DNA of 64,000 bases, from the NCBI RefSeq assembly GCF_014699055.1, contig NZ_JACXAC010000004.1, positions 434,001 through 498,000 of the forward strand, read 5' to 3'. The stretch is from Hymenobacter armeniacus (lineage in GTDB: Bacteria > Bacteroidota > Bacteroidia > Cytophagales > Hymenobacteraceae). Below the pieces are notes generated by a model. It did not search any database and had not been told where the DNA came from. It saw only the letters and a list, made by a program, of their open reading frames with translations. This document shows, piece after piece, positions 34,281 through 42,169 of the stretch. Position numbers and translations under genes: made by a program. The number at the start of each line of letters is the position of its first letter. Position 1 is the stretch's first letter.

Positions 34281-37166
34281 GTGATTACAAAACTATTTTC
34301 TCGCGCCTCCGCGTGCCTGGCGCCTGTTTTTCTGCTGTTGAGTGCCTGCAGCGGGCCCGCGGCGCGCCCGCCGTACCGCATCGGATTTTCGCAGTGCAGC
34401 ACCAGCGGCACTTGGCGGCAAGCGGTGCTCGCCGGCATGGAGCGGGAACTGAGTTTCCATCCCGAAATGCAGCTGCGCATGCTGGACGCGCACGACAACA
34501 GCCAGCGGCAGCAGGAGCAAATCCGGGAATTGGTGCGCGGCGGCATCGACCTGCTCATCGTGTCGCCCCAAGAGGCGGGGCCCGTGACGCCGGCCGTGGA
34601 AGAAGCCTACCAGCGCGGCATTCCGGTGGTGCTGCTCGACCGGCGCATTACCTCCGAGCAGTACACCGCTTTTGTGGGCGGCAACAACCTCGAAGTGGGG
34701 CAGACGGCGGCGCGCTACGCGGCCCGTTTGCTGAAAGAGCACGGGAATGTGTTGGAGATTCTGGGCGGCGTGAATGCCTCGACCACGGCCAACCGGCACC
34801 TGGGCTTTGCACAGGGCCTAGCGGCGTTTCCCAACATGCATTTGGCCGCGCAGGTGAAGGGCAATTGGGACCGCACCGCCCTGCAGCCCTTGCTCACGGC
34901 GGCATTGAAAGCACATCCGGAGGTGTCAATCATTTATGCGCACAACGACGAAATGGGCCTCGGCGCGGCGGCGGTGCTGCGGAAACTTGGCCTTACCAAA
35001 AAGGTGCGCATCATCGGCGTAGACGGGCTGGAACCGGGCTTGGTGCAACAGCGCGCGCTCACGGCCTCGCTGCTGTACCCGCCGGCCGGCGAGGACGCCA
35101 TCCGCACGGCCGTGAAAATTCTCGCCCATCAGCCCTTCAAGCGAGAAACCATCTTGGGTACGATGGTCATCGACTCGACCAACGCGGTGACCATGCGGCA
35201 GCAGATTGATAAGATGGTGAGCCAGCAGCGCGACATTGAGCGGCAGCAGGGCCTGATGCAGCACCTGCTGGCGACTTACGCCACGCAGCAAACGGCGCTG
35301 TACGGGCTGCTGGCCTCGCTGCTGGGGGCGCTGGCGCTGGGCGCGGTGGCCTGGCGCTCGGCCCGCAAAAACCGCCAGATTAACCGCCAGCTAGGCCTGC
35401 AAAACGCAGAAAACGACAAAATCAATCGCGAGCTGGCCAGCCGCAACGCCGAGTACGACCGCATCAACCACGAGCTGATTCGGCAGAACGAGGAAAACGA
35501 CCGCATCAACCGGCAGCTGCTGCAGCAGAACGAGGAAATCAGCGCCCAGCGCAACCAATTGGAAGTGCTGGCCGAACAGTCGCGCGCCGACACCGAAGCC
35601 AAGCTGCGCTTCTTCACCAACTTTTCGCACGAATTGCGCACGCCGCTTACCCTCATTATGGGGCCAGTGGAAGAACTGCTCACCAGCGGCCCCGACCTGA
35701 CGGGCAGCCAGCGGCAGGACCTGACCCTGGTGCGCCGCAACACCCAGCGGTTGCTGCAACTGGTGAACCAGCTGCTGGATTTTCGGAAAATCGAAGTCGG
35801 CAAAATGGCCGTGCGCGCCACGGAAGGCGACTTGGTGGCCTTCGTGCGCGAGATTGTGGAAGTGTTTGAAAAGCCGGCCCGCCTGCGCGGCGTGGACCTG
35901 CGCCTGCTGAGCGCGGAACCGAAATTAACCGCGTGGTTCGACGGCAACTTGCTGGACAAGGTGTTCTTCAACTTGTTGTCGAACGCCGTCAAATTCACGC
36001 CCGACCAGGGCACCATTACCATCAGCGTGCAGCCGGCCGACGGCGGCCGGGCCCTGCAGGTGAGCATCGCCGACACGGGCCGCGGCATCAGCGAGCAGGA
36101 CCAGGCCCACATCTTCGAGTGGTTTTACCAAGGCAGCCAAGGAACCGTGGCCAAAGGCTCGGGCATTGGCCTGGCGCTGGCGCACGGGCTGGTGCGCCTG
36201 CACCAAGGACAGTTGACGTTCAGTAGCTTGCCGGGCCGGGGCAGCATCTTCACCGTGACAGTGCCACGGGAGCTGCCTGCAGAATTGCGCGCCGATAATC
36301 CCGCCGACAACAGCGCAGAGCTCTCGGCGGCCGTGCTGAACGCGTCCGAAGAGGTTTTGCTTGACTTGGGCCCGGAAGCAACGGCCGCCGCCAAGGCGGA
36401 AAGCGACACGCTGGTGCTCGTCATCGAAGACAACCAGGAAGTAAACGATTTTCTGACCCGCAAGCTGGGCGGCAATTTCCGGGTGCAGAGCGCCGCCGAT
36501 GGCCACACGGGCTTGCGAATGGCCACCGACCTGATTCCGGACCTGGTAGTGTGCGACGTGATGATGCCCGGTTTGAGCGGCCTGGAAGTGGTGGCCCAGT
36601 TGCGGGCCGACTGGCGCACCTCCCACATCCCGGTGGTGCTGCTCACGGCCCGCGGCGCTGCCGAGCAGCAGGTGGAAGGCGTGCAGGCCGGCGCCGACCT
36701 CTACCTCACCAAACCCTTCAACCCGACCTTTCTGCTCGAAAGCGTGCGCACGCTGCTGGCCAACCGGGCCCGCCAGCGCGCCCACTTCCGCCGCGAGTTC
36801 CGGCTAGACGAAGCCGCGCCCACGCCCGACCAGAAATTCGTGGCCGACCTCACGGCCACCGTGCAAACCCACTTGAGCGACACCAACCTCGGCGTGGAAG
36901 ACGTGGCCCGCTACCTGGGCCTGACGCGCATGCAGCTCTACCGCAAGGTGAAGGCCGTGCTGGGCACCGGGGTCATCGAATTCATCCAAGGCCAGCGCCT
37001 GGACAAGGCCGGCGAGCTCCTGCTCGACGACTCGCGCTCCATCACGGACGTTGCGTATGAGCTGGGCTTCTCTACGCCGTCGTACTTCTCCAGCAGCTTC
37101 CGGGCGCGCTACCAGCTGTCGCCCTCGGAGTACCGCGCCCGGCACGTGCCGCATTTGAAGGGGTAG
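34281..37166 (+). CDS. Hybrid two-component system regulator with sugar-binding sensor
   Basis: This single protein (961 residues) is both sensor kinase and regulator. From the GTG start at 34281 the order is as follows. A lipoprotein-like signal (LLSACSG) comes first. A periplasmic LacI/ribose-binding-type domain (about 35-310, DLLIVSPQEAGPV, FVGGNNLEVGQ) is next, followed by a membrane helix (about 340-358) and a coiled coil of four 14-residue repeats (367-422). HisKA has H450 in FSHELRTP; HATPase has NLLSNAVKFTP and GSGIGLALAHGL. The receiver has D759 in VVCDVMMPG. AraC-type HTH domains form the end (VARYLGLTRMQLYRKV, ITDVAYELGFSTPSYF). An upstream TTG at 34239 is possible, but the signal begins after 34281. 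It likely senses a released sugar and activates the loci that carry the conserved A-box/B-box promoters. Confidence 0.95.
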   Translation: MITKLFSRASACLAPVFLLLSACSGPAARPPYRIGFSQCSTSGTWRQAVLAGMERELSFHPEMQLRMLDAHDNSQRQQEQIRELVRGGIDLLIVSPQEAGPVTPAVEEAYQRGIPVVLLDRRITSEQYTAFVGGNNLEVGQTAARYAARLLKEHGNVLEILGGVNASTTANRHLGFAQGLAAFPNMHLAAQVKGNWDRTALQPLLTAALKAHPEVSIIYAHNDEMGLGAAAVLRKLGLTKKVRIIGVDGLEPGLVQQRALTASLLYPPAGEDAIRTAVKILAHQPFKRETILGTMVIDSTNAVTMRQQIDKMVSQQRDIERQQGLMQHLLATYATQQTALYGLLASLLGALALGAVAWRSARKNRQINRQLGLQNAENDKINRELASRNAEYDRINHELIRQNEENDRINRQLLQQNEEISAQRNQLEVLAEQSRADTEAKLRFFTNFSHELRTPLTLIMGPVEELLTSGPDLTGSQRQDLTLVRRNTQRLLQLVNQLLDFRKIEVGKMAVRATEGDLVAFVREIVEVFEKPARLRGVDLRLLSAEPKLTAWFDGNLLDKVFFNLLSNAVKFTPDQGTITISVQPADGGRALQVSIADTGRGISEQDQAHIFEWFYQGSQGTVAKGSGIGLALAHGLVRLHQGQLTFSSLPGRGSIFTVTVPRELPAELRADNPADNSAELSAAVLNASEEVLLDLGPEATAAAKAESDTLVLVIEDNQEVNDFLTRKLGGNFRVQSAADGHTGLRMATDLIPDLVVCDVMMPGLSGLEVVAQLRADWRTSHIPVVLLTARGAAEQQVEGVQAGADLYLTKPFNPTFLLESVRTLLANRARQRAHFRREFRLDEAAPTPDQKFVADLTATVQTHLSDTNLGVEDVARYLGLTRMQLYRKVKAVLGTGVIEFIQGQRLDKAGELLLDDSRSITDVAYELGFSTPSYFSSSFRARYQLSPSEYRARHVPHLKG
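35379..35546 (+). repeat. Four 42-bp tandem units encoding a coiled-coil extension
   Basis: Four consecutive 42-bp units encode 14-residue repeats of the pattern IN(R/H)(E/Q)Lxx(Q/R)NxExDx. DNA identity between units is partial. They lie between the membrane helix and the HisKA domain of the hybrid regulator. Two heptads per unit fit a parallel coiled coil. Confidence 0.85.
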
Positions 37167-37231
37167 CAGGGGCGGGGCAAGCCCTGCCGGATATGACCCC
37201 GCTCCCACATCGTTCGGACGATAAACCCGCA

Positions 37232-37398
37232 CTAAAAGGATTGTGACAGACGTGCACTAAAAATGAAACCGAGTCCTCACGGGGCTCGGTTTTTTATTTT
37301 TTATCCCTTTCATTTTCAGGCAACAACAGAAAATGTGTTGGGTGAACACGCGCTGTTAAAAATGAGAAAGGGTGCCTGGTTTTAGGCACTGAACTTTG
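37232..37398 (+). promoter_or_regulatory. Conserved A-box/B-box promoter, copy U1 (alginate lyase/GH88)
   Basis: The A-box (37232-37268) is CTAAAAGGATTGTGACAG, seven variable bases, CTAAAAATGAAA. The B-box (37353-37370) is CTGTTAAAAATGAGAAAG. TTTG of the probable -7 element (GAACTTTG) lies at 37395-37398. The spacings of 84 and 24 bp are identical in copies U2 (45557-45723) and U3 (56012-56178). The start codon is 42 bp downstream. The direct CTAAAA repeats fit the tandem HTH of AraC-type domains. The absence of a TTG-like -33 element near the B-box suggests activator dependence. Confidence 0.85.
37266..37297 (+). terminator. Intrinsic terminator of the hybrid regulator gene
   Basis: AAACCGAGTCC (37266-37276) pairs with GGGCTCGGTTT (37282-37292; one T-G) around a 5-base loop and runs into a T tract. 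It lies 100 bp after the regulator stop, and its stem begins in the last three bases of A-box U1. Confidence 0.9.
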
Positions 37399-37439
37399 CA
37401 TTGCTTCGACTCAATGGACTGTTTACAACTCCTGTTTTT

Positions 37440-38645
37440 ATGATGCGCAAATTGCTGGTTCGGTGCGGAGTGGCGGTCTTGGTTGTGGGCTTGGGGACGG
37501 TTGAGGCCCGCGCGCAGAAGGGCGGCCGTCCGGCGTTTATTCTGCTCGACGGCGCCCAGATGGCCGCTTACAAAGCGGCTTACCAGAAAGGCAGCCCGGC
37601 CGAAACCAAACAGGTGCAGGCCGCCGTGGCCGATGCCCAAAAGGCCCTGACGCACGGCCCGTACACCATCGTCAACAAAACGCAGACGCCCCCCACCGGC
37701 AACAAGCACGACTACATGTCGCAGGCGCCTTACAGCTGGCCCGACCCCGCCAAACCCGACGGCAAGCCCTACATCAACCGCGACGGCCTGCGCAACCCCG
37801 AAGCGGCTGCTTTCACCGACGAGGACCACATGCTGGACATGACCAGCGACGTGAAAAAGCTGGCCGTGGCCTACTACTTCACCGGCAAGGAGGAATACGC
37901 CGCCCAGGCCGCTAGGCAGTTGCGCGGGTTTTTCCTAGACCCGGCCACGCGCATGAATCCCAACCTGAACTTTGCGCAGGCCATTCCGGGCCTGTACACG
38001 GGCCGCTGCTACGGCATGATTGAAACCCGCAACCTCGTGGAAATTCCCGATGCGCTGGCTTTGATGAGCGCCAGCAAAAGCATTGATACCAAGCTGGTGA
38101 GCGGCTTGCAGGACTGGTTCCGGCAATTCACCAATTGGGCTCAGACCAGCCCGCTGGGCTCGGCCGAAGGCAGGGTGGAGAACAACCACGGCACCTTCTG
38201 GGACTCGGAGGTGGTGGATTTTGCCCTCTTCACCGGCGACGACGCCTTGGCCCGCAAGGTGCTCGAAACCCAGACCAAGGCGCGCATTGCCACGCAGCTG
38301 CAGCCCGACGGCGCCCAGCCCCTGGAGCTGGCCCGCACCCGCCCCTGGAACTACGTGACCATGAACATGCTGGGCTGGGTGCGCCTGGCCCGCTTAGGCG
38401 AAAGAGTGAACATCGACCTCTGGAACTACGCCCTGCCCGACGGCCGCGGCCTGCACGCCGGCGTGGCCTGGCTGAAGCCCTATTTGCTAAAAGAGAAGCA
38501 AATGGAACGCGCCGACGTGGCGCCCATCAGCAACCACACCGCGTTGCTGCTCTACGACAAGGCCGGCCAACATTACCCTGATTTGGCCGCCGACAAGGTC
38601 TTCGCGCTGTATCCGGACCACGTGCGGCGCCCCTGGACCTTGTAG
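37440..38645 (+). CDS. Alginate lyase-superfamily protein
   Basis: This 401-residue secreted protein has a signal peptide ending ARAQK (ATG 37440 or 37443). The chain is an alpha/alpha toroid of the alginate lyase family (PF05426 type). It shows the conserved start YMSQAPYSWPDPAKPDG, followed by INRDGLRNPE, then RVENNHGTFWDSEV, which holds the Asn-His active-site pair, and ARTRPWNYVTMNML. Such enzymes (PL5 and PL38 among others) cleave mannuronan or glucuronan by beta-elimination; the polymer here is uncertain. It stands directly behind the hybrid regulator and its promoter copy U1. A GH88 gene follows after 137 bp and would remove the unsaturated uronate from its products. Confidence 0.88.
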   Translation: MMRKLLVRCGVAVLVVGLGTVEARAQKGGRPAFILLDGAQMAAYKAAYQKGSPAETKQVQAAVADAQKALTHGPYTIVNKTQTPPTGNKHDYMSQAPYSWPDPAKPDGKPYINRDGLRNPEAAAFTDEDHMLDMTSDVKKLAVAYYFTGKEEYAAQAARQLRGFFLDPATRMNPNLNFAQAIPGLYTGRCYGMIETRNLVEIPDALALMSASKSIDTKLVSGLQDWFRQFTNWAQTSPLGSAEGRVENNHGTFWDSEVVDFALFTGDDALARKVLETQTKARIATQLQPDGAQPLELARTRPWNYVTMNMLGWVRLARLGERVNIDLWNYALPDGRGLHAGVAWLKPYLLKEKQMERADVAPISNHTALLLYDKAGQHYPDLAADKVFALYPDHVRRPWTL

Positions 38646-38782
38646 CGAAGCGGCCCTGGAGGTTTCGCGGTGGGACGAAGATGCCCCAGGGCCGCCGAGC
38701 TAAAAATTGCACCAATCCATCCGTCGGGGCCGCCAGTGGCCGCGCGGCTCCCCTTGCCACCTTTCCAGACTACCCCTTTCCC

Positions 38783-39970
38783 ATGACCGCACCGCGCCCG
38801 ACGCTGCTGCTCCTGCTCGCGCTGGCGGGCCCCGCGGCGGCCCAGAAATCCCCTGATATTCCCGTTGGCCAGGTAGTGGCTTTGGCCGAGGCGCAGTACG
38901 CCGCCTTCCTGCGGCAGTACCCCGACAGCACGCAGCAGCCCCGCACCACCAAGCCCGACGGCTCGCTGCAGCTCACCAACTCGCGCAACTGGACCAGCGG
39001 TTTTTTCGCCGGCAACCTCTGGCAGCTGGCTCGCTTCATGGGCAAGGACAGCTGGCGCCGCCGCGCCGCCGCCCGCACCGAAACGCTGGAAGCCGAGAAA
39101 TTCACCACCGACAACCATGACCTGGGCTTTATCCTAAATAACTCCTTCGGGCAAGGCTACGCGCAGACGCAGACGCCGAAATACCGCGAGGTGCTACTGC
39201 AGGGCGCGACCACCCTCTCGCGCCGCTTCAGCCCGACGGTGGGCGCCATCCGGTCGTGGGACTTTGCGCCGTTTACCTATCCGGTCATCGTGGACAACCT
39301 GATGAACCTGGACTTTCTGTTTTCGGCCAGCAAGCTTAGCGGCGATACCACCTTTGCCCACATCGCCAAAACCCACGCCAACACCGACCTGAAAAACCGC
39401 TTCCGCAAGGATTACAGCACGTTTCACGTCCTCGACTTCGACCCGAGCACCGGCCAGATGCGCAAGGCCATGACGCACCAAGGCTACTCGGACCAGTCGT
39501 GCTGGGCGCGCGGGCAGGCCTGGGCCATCTACGGCTACGCCATGCTCTACCGCAACACCCGCGACCAGCGCTACCTGGCCGCCGCCCAGCACGCGGCCGA
39601 CTACTTCCTCAAGCAAACCAACCGCATTCCCGACCACATTCCCTACTGGGATTTTAACGCGCCCGACATCCCCAACGCGACGCGCGACGCCTCGGCGGCG
39701 GCCATCGCCGCCTCAGGCCTGCTGGAGCTGAGTAAGTACGCCAAGAGCCCCAAAAAGTATTACCAAGGCGCCACCGGCCTGCTCAGCAGCCTCTGCACGC
39801 CGCAGTACCTGGCCACGGCCGGTACCAACAACTTCTTCTTGCTGAAGCACGCCACCGGCTACAAGCCCGCCAACTCGGAAGTGGACGTGCCGCTGGTGTA
39901 CGCCGACTACTACCTGCTCGAAGCCCTCTGGCGCTACCAGAACTACAACCAGTTTCTGGCGCTGCTGTAG
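38783..39970 (+). CDS. GH88 unsaturated glucuronyl hydrolase
   Basis: This 395-residue protein has a signal peptide (1-20, ending GPAAAQ). It is an alpha6/alpha6 barrel. The motif TTDNHDLGF (D113) and the segment VDNLMNLDFLF (D171) match the two active-site aspartates of unsaturated glucuronyl hydrolases. Other family segments are RNWTSGFFAGNLWQLA near the start, SCWARGQAWAIYGYAMLYR and PDIPNATRDASAAAIAASG. It hydrates the double bond of the non-reducing unsaturated uronate left by lyases, freeing a 4-deoxy keto sugar that enters the KduI/KduD route. ATG 38783 begins the signal peptide; the upstream extension to 38681 is not typical protein. It is probably cotranscribed with the lyase gene from promoter U1. 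Confidence 0.93.
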   Translation: MTAPRPTLLLLLALAGPAAAQKSPDIPVGQVVALAEAQYAAFLRQYPDSTQQPRTTKPDGSLQLTNSRNWTSGFFAGNLWQLARFMGKDSWRRRAAARTETLEAEKFTTDNHDLGFILNNSFGQGYAQTQTPKYREVLLQGATTLSRRFSPTVGAIRSWDFAPFTYPVIVDNLMNLDFLFSASKLSGDTTFAHIAKTHANTDLKNRFRKDYSTFHVLDFDPSTGQMRKAMTHQGYSDQSCWARGQAWAIYGYAMLYRNTRDQRYLAAAQHAADYFLKQTNRIPDHIPYWDFNAPDIPNATRDASAAAIAASGLLELSKYAKSPKKYYQGATGLLSSLCTPQYLATAGTNNFFLLKHATGYKPANSEVDVPLVYADYYLLEALWRYQNYNQFLALL

Positions 39971-40035
39971 CTGAAAAGTGATGTCTGAACAGTCGCCATT
40001 CAGCAGGGCTGTCAATCATTTGGGAAGCGTCTTGT

Positions 40036-40108
40036 GCTAAAAAATCAAGCCGCGTAGCGGTGACAGATTCGTCCTTCGTTTCTGTCACCGCTGCGCGACT
40101 TTTTAGCT
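40036..40108. terminator. Bidirectional terminator-like inverted repeat
   Basis: Arms CGCGTAGCGGTGACAG (40051-40066) and CTGTCACCGCTGCGCG (40082-40097, one mismatch) are flanked outside by AAAAA (left) and TTTTT (right), so either transcript would end in a U tract. It lies between the GH88 gene (+) and the DUF3592 gene (-), which converge here. Confidence 0.75.
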
Positions 40109-40144
40109 TCTGGCATAGTTGCTCTTAATCCCCAAGCTGGCTGA

Positions 40145-40516
40145 TTATGTTATTACCCAGAATATCATGCCCCCGGCTACTGCGAAGAAAAAAAGAAATA
40201 GCACGGCAGATACTTCGTAGCCGTCAATGGCAAAGCGCGGCGGTTTGCTTGCCGCGTAGCGCAACGCCACTTGCTCCCCCACGCGGAAATACTTGCCGGC
40301 TTCTTCGGTGCCATACATACTCTTCGCCTCAATGCGCACGCCTTCACGCGTTGTAAAGGCCACCACCGGTTTGTAGGTGACCCCATCCCCATTGGCTGTG
40401 CGTTCCAAGGCCACAATGATTCCCGTTGTGGCAACGCCCCAATAGCGCAAGTAAAACGACCGAATGGCCGCCCAAACAAATAACGCGATGAAAGCACCAC
40501 CGACTAAGTAGTCCAC
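40145..40516 (-). CDS. Small membrane protein, DUF3592-like
   Basis: A 123-residue protein with one N-terminal (about 4-24) and one C-terminal (about 102-121) hydrophobic helix. Between them is a soluble beta-rich domain: YKPVVAFTTREGVRIEAKS and VGEQVALRYAASKPPRFAID. This layout fits the DUF3592 family of unknown function. The start is GTG at 40514-40516. It is unrelated to glycan genes and ends at a shared terminator with GH88. Confidence 0.75.
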   Translation of the reverse strand: MDYLVGGAFIALFVWAAIRSFYLRYWGVATTGIIVALERTANGDGVTYKPVVAFTTREGVRIEAKSMYGTEEAGKYFRVGEQVALRYAASKPPRFAIDGYEVSAVLFLFFFAVAGGMIFWVIT

Positions 40517-40640
40517 AGTTCAAAGATAAATTCTTTCACCTTGCCTTATGCATACTGAGGAGTTGGCCAGTTGTCAGGGCGTCATTCCCCAGCAGAGTTG
40601 CCTCGGCGGTGTTCGGCAGGGTAATATTTTGAACTGTTTA

Positions 40641-40693
40641 AAAAAGAATTGGGGAGGCAACTGGTCAGAACCAGCCCCCTCCCCAATTCTTTT
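40641..40693 (-). terminator. Intrinsic terminator of the susCD operon
   Basis: A long stem pairs AAAAGAATTGGGGAGG (up to 40657) with CCTCCCCAATTCTTTT (40678-40693). It encloses a second small hairpin CTGGT-CAGA-ACCAG. Read on the minus strand it ends in a T run just after the susD stop. Confidence 0.88.
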
Positions 40694-40709
40694 ACAATCA
40701 CGCTCCTTC

Positions 40710-42149
40710 TTAATACCCCGGGTTCTGCGTCAGCTTGCTGTTGAGCAACACTTCGACCTGCGGAATGGGAAACAGCTCCTTGGTCACGCTGGGGGCCATG
40801 GTGCCGTTGGCCGCGTCGAGGGTGGCGTACTTGGTTTTGAAGGCCAGCATGGTGCTAGTGGCCTTGCCCCAGCGGATGAGGTCGTGCCAGCGGTGGCCTT
40901 CAAAGCAGAGCTCCACGCGGCGCTCCTGCTCGATGGCCAGCTGCGTGTCGGCGGTGGTGAGGGTGAGGGGCTTGGCGGCCAGACCGGCGCGGGTGCGCAC
41001 GCGGTTGATTTGCGGGATGGCCAGGGCGGTTTTGCCGTTGTTGTTCAGCGCTTCGGCGTACATCAGCACGACGTCGGCCAGGCGCAGGACGGGCCAGTCG
41101 TTGTCGCCCTCGTTGGCGGCCAGCACGTTGTACACGAACTTCTTGGCGTAGTAGTCGGTGGCATTGCCGGTGCCGGAGGCGACGAGAAAAGCCGCCTTGC
41201 GCTGGTCGCCGGCCTCGAAGGCATCGTTCAGGTCCTTGGTGCCGAGGTTGGTGCTGCCAGCCACCACGGTGGTCACGTTGGCGTTGGCGGGGGCGAAGTT
41301 GTAAGCGAATGAGTTGCCCTCGCCGTTGCCGGAGCTGAAATACTGGCAGGCGAAGATGATTTCGGCGTTGTTGTCCTTGCCCACGCCAAACACGTTGTTC
41401 ACATCGGGCAGCAGTTGGTACTGCGTCAGCGCCACCACTTCGGCCAGCTTGGCTTCGGCTTCGGGCCACTTTTTCTCCTGTAAGTACACCTTGCCCAGCA
41501 GGGCCTTGGCGGCGCCGCTGGTGGCGCGGCCCACGTTGGCGCCGGTGTAGGAGAGGGGCAGGGACGCTTCGGCGTCGGCGAGGTCTTTTTCAATTTGGGC
41601 GTACACCTGGGCGGCGGGCGTGCGCACCAAGTCCAGCGCCTCGGCCTGGCTCTTGAGCTCGGTGAGCACCAGCGGCACATCGCCGAAGAAGCGCACCAGG
41701 TTGAAGTACATCAGGGCGCGCAGGAACTTGGCCTGGCCCACCAGCTGGGTTTTGTTCACCGGGTTGGCGTAGCTCACGTCGTCGGCGTGGCCCAGCGTCA
41801 CGTTGGCCCCGGCGATGACGGTGTAGTGCTGGTTCCAGGCGCCGGAGATGTTGTTGTTGTTCACCAGCCAGGTCAGCTTGTCGAAGGGGCCGTACGTTAC
41901 CTCGCTGGAGTTGATGCTGCGGGTGTTATCGGAAGGCAGCTCGGTGAACTGGAAGTAGCCGTTGTACACGTTGCGCATGGAGCCGTAGGTGCCCGTGAGG
42001 GCGGCCTGCAGGTCGGCTTCGGTCTTGTAAAAGCCGCTCACCGGAATGATGTCCTGGGGCGTGAGGTTCACAAAGTCTTTGCAGCCGTAGCTGCTCACCG
42101 TGAGGCCGGACAACAGCAAGGCACGGAGGATAAGCGTGGTGGGTTTCAT
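40710..42149 (-). CDS. SusD/RagB-type outer membrane glycan-binding lipoprotein (third)
   Basis: This 479-residue lipoprotein has its cysteine at about 23 (VSSYGCKDF) when started at ATG 42149; ATG 42158 is an alternative. Family segments are AKFLRALMYFNLVRFFGDVPLV, INRVRTRAGL, QERRVELCFEGHRWHDLIRWG and the ending LFPIPQVEVLLNSKLTQNPGY (family motifs listed separately). It is about 100 residues shorter than the two SusD proteins of the first locus, so it belongs to another subgroup. It forms a two-gene operon with the SusC gene 20 bp upstream, under promoter U2, and ends at a strong terminator. Confidence 0.95.
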   Translation of the reverse strand: MKPTTLILRALLLSGLTVSSYGCKDFVNLTPQDIIPVSGFYKTEADLQAALTGTYGSMRNVYNGYFQFTELPSDNTRSINSSEVTYGPFDKLTWLVNNNNISGAWNQHYTVIAGANVTLGHADDVSYANPVNKTQLVGQAKFLRALMYFNLVRFFGDVPLVLTELKSQAEALDLVRTPAAQVYAQIEKDLADAEASLPLSYTGANVGRATSGAAKALLGKVYLQEKKWPEAEAKLAEVVALTQYQLLPDVNNVFGVGKDNNAEIIFACQYFSSGNGEGNSFAYNFAPANANVTTVVAGSTNLGTKDLNDAFEAGDQRKAAFLVASGTGNATDYYAKKFVYNVLAANEGDNDWPVLRLADVVLMYAEALNNNGKTALAIPQINRVRTRAGLAAKPLTLTTADTQLAIEQERRVELCFEGHRWHDLIRWGKATSTMLAFKTKYATLDAANGTMAPSVTKELFPIPQVEVLLNSKLTQNPGY

Positions 42150-42169
42150 GATATTCAAAAGTCGACAGA

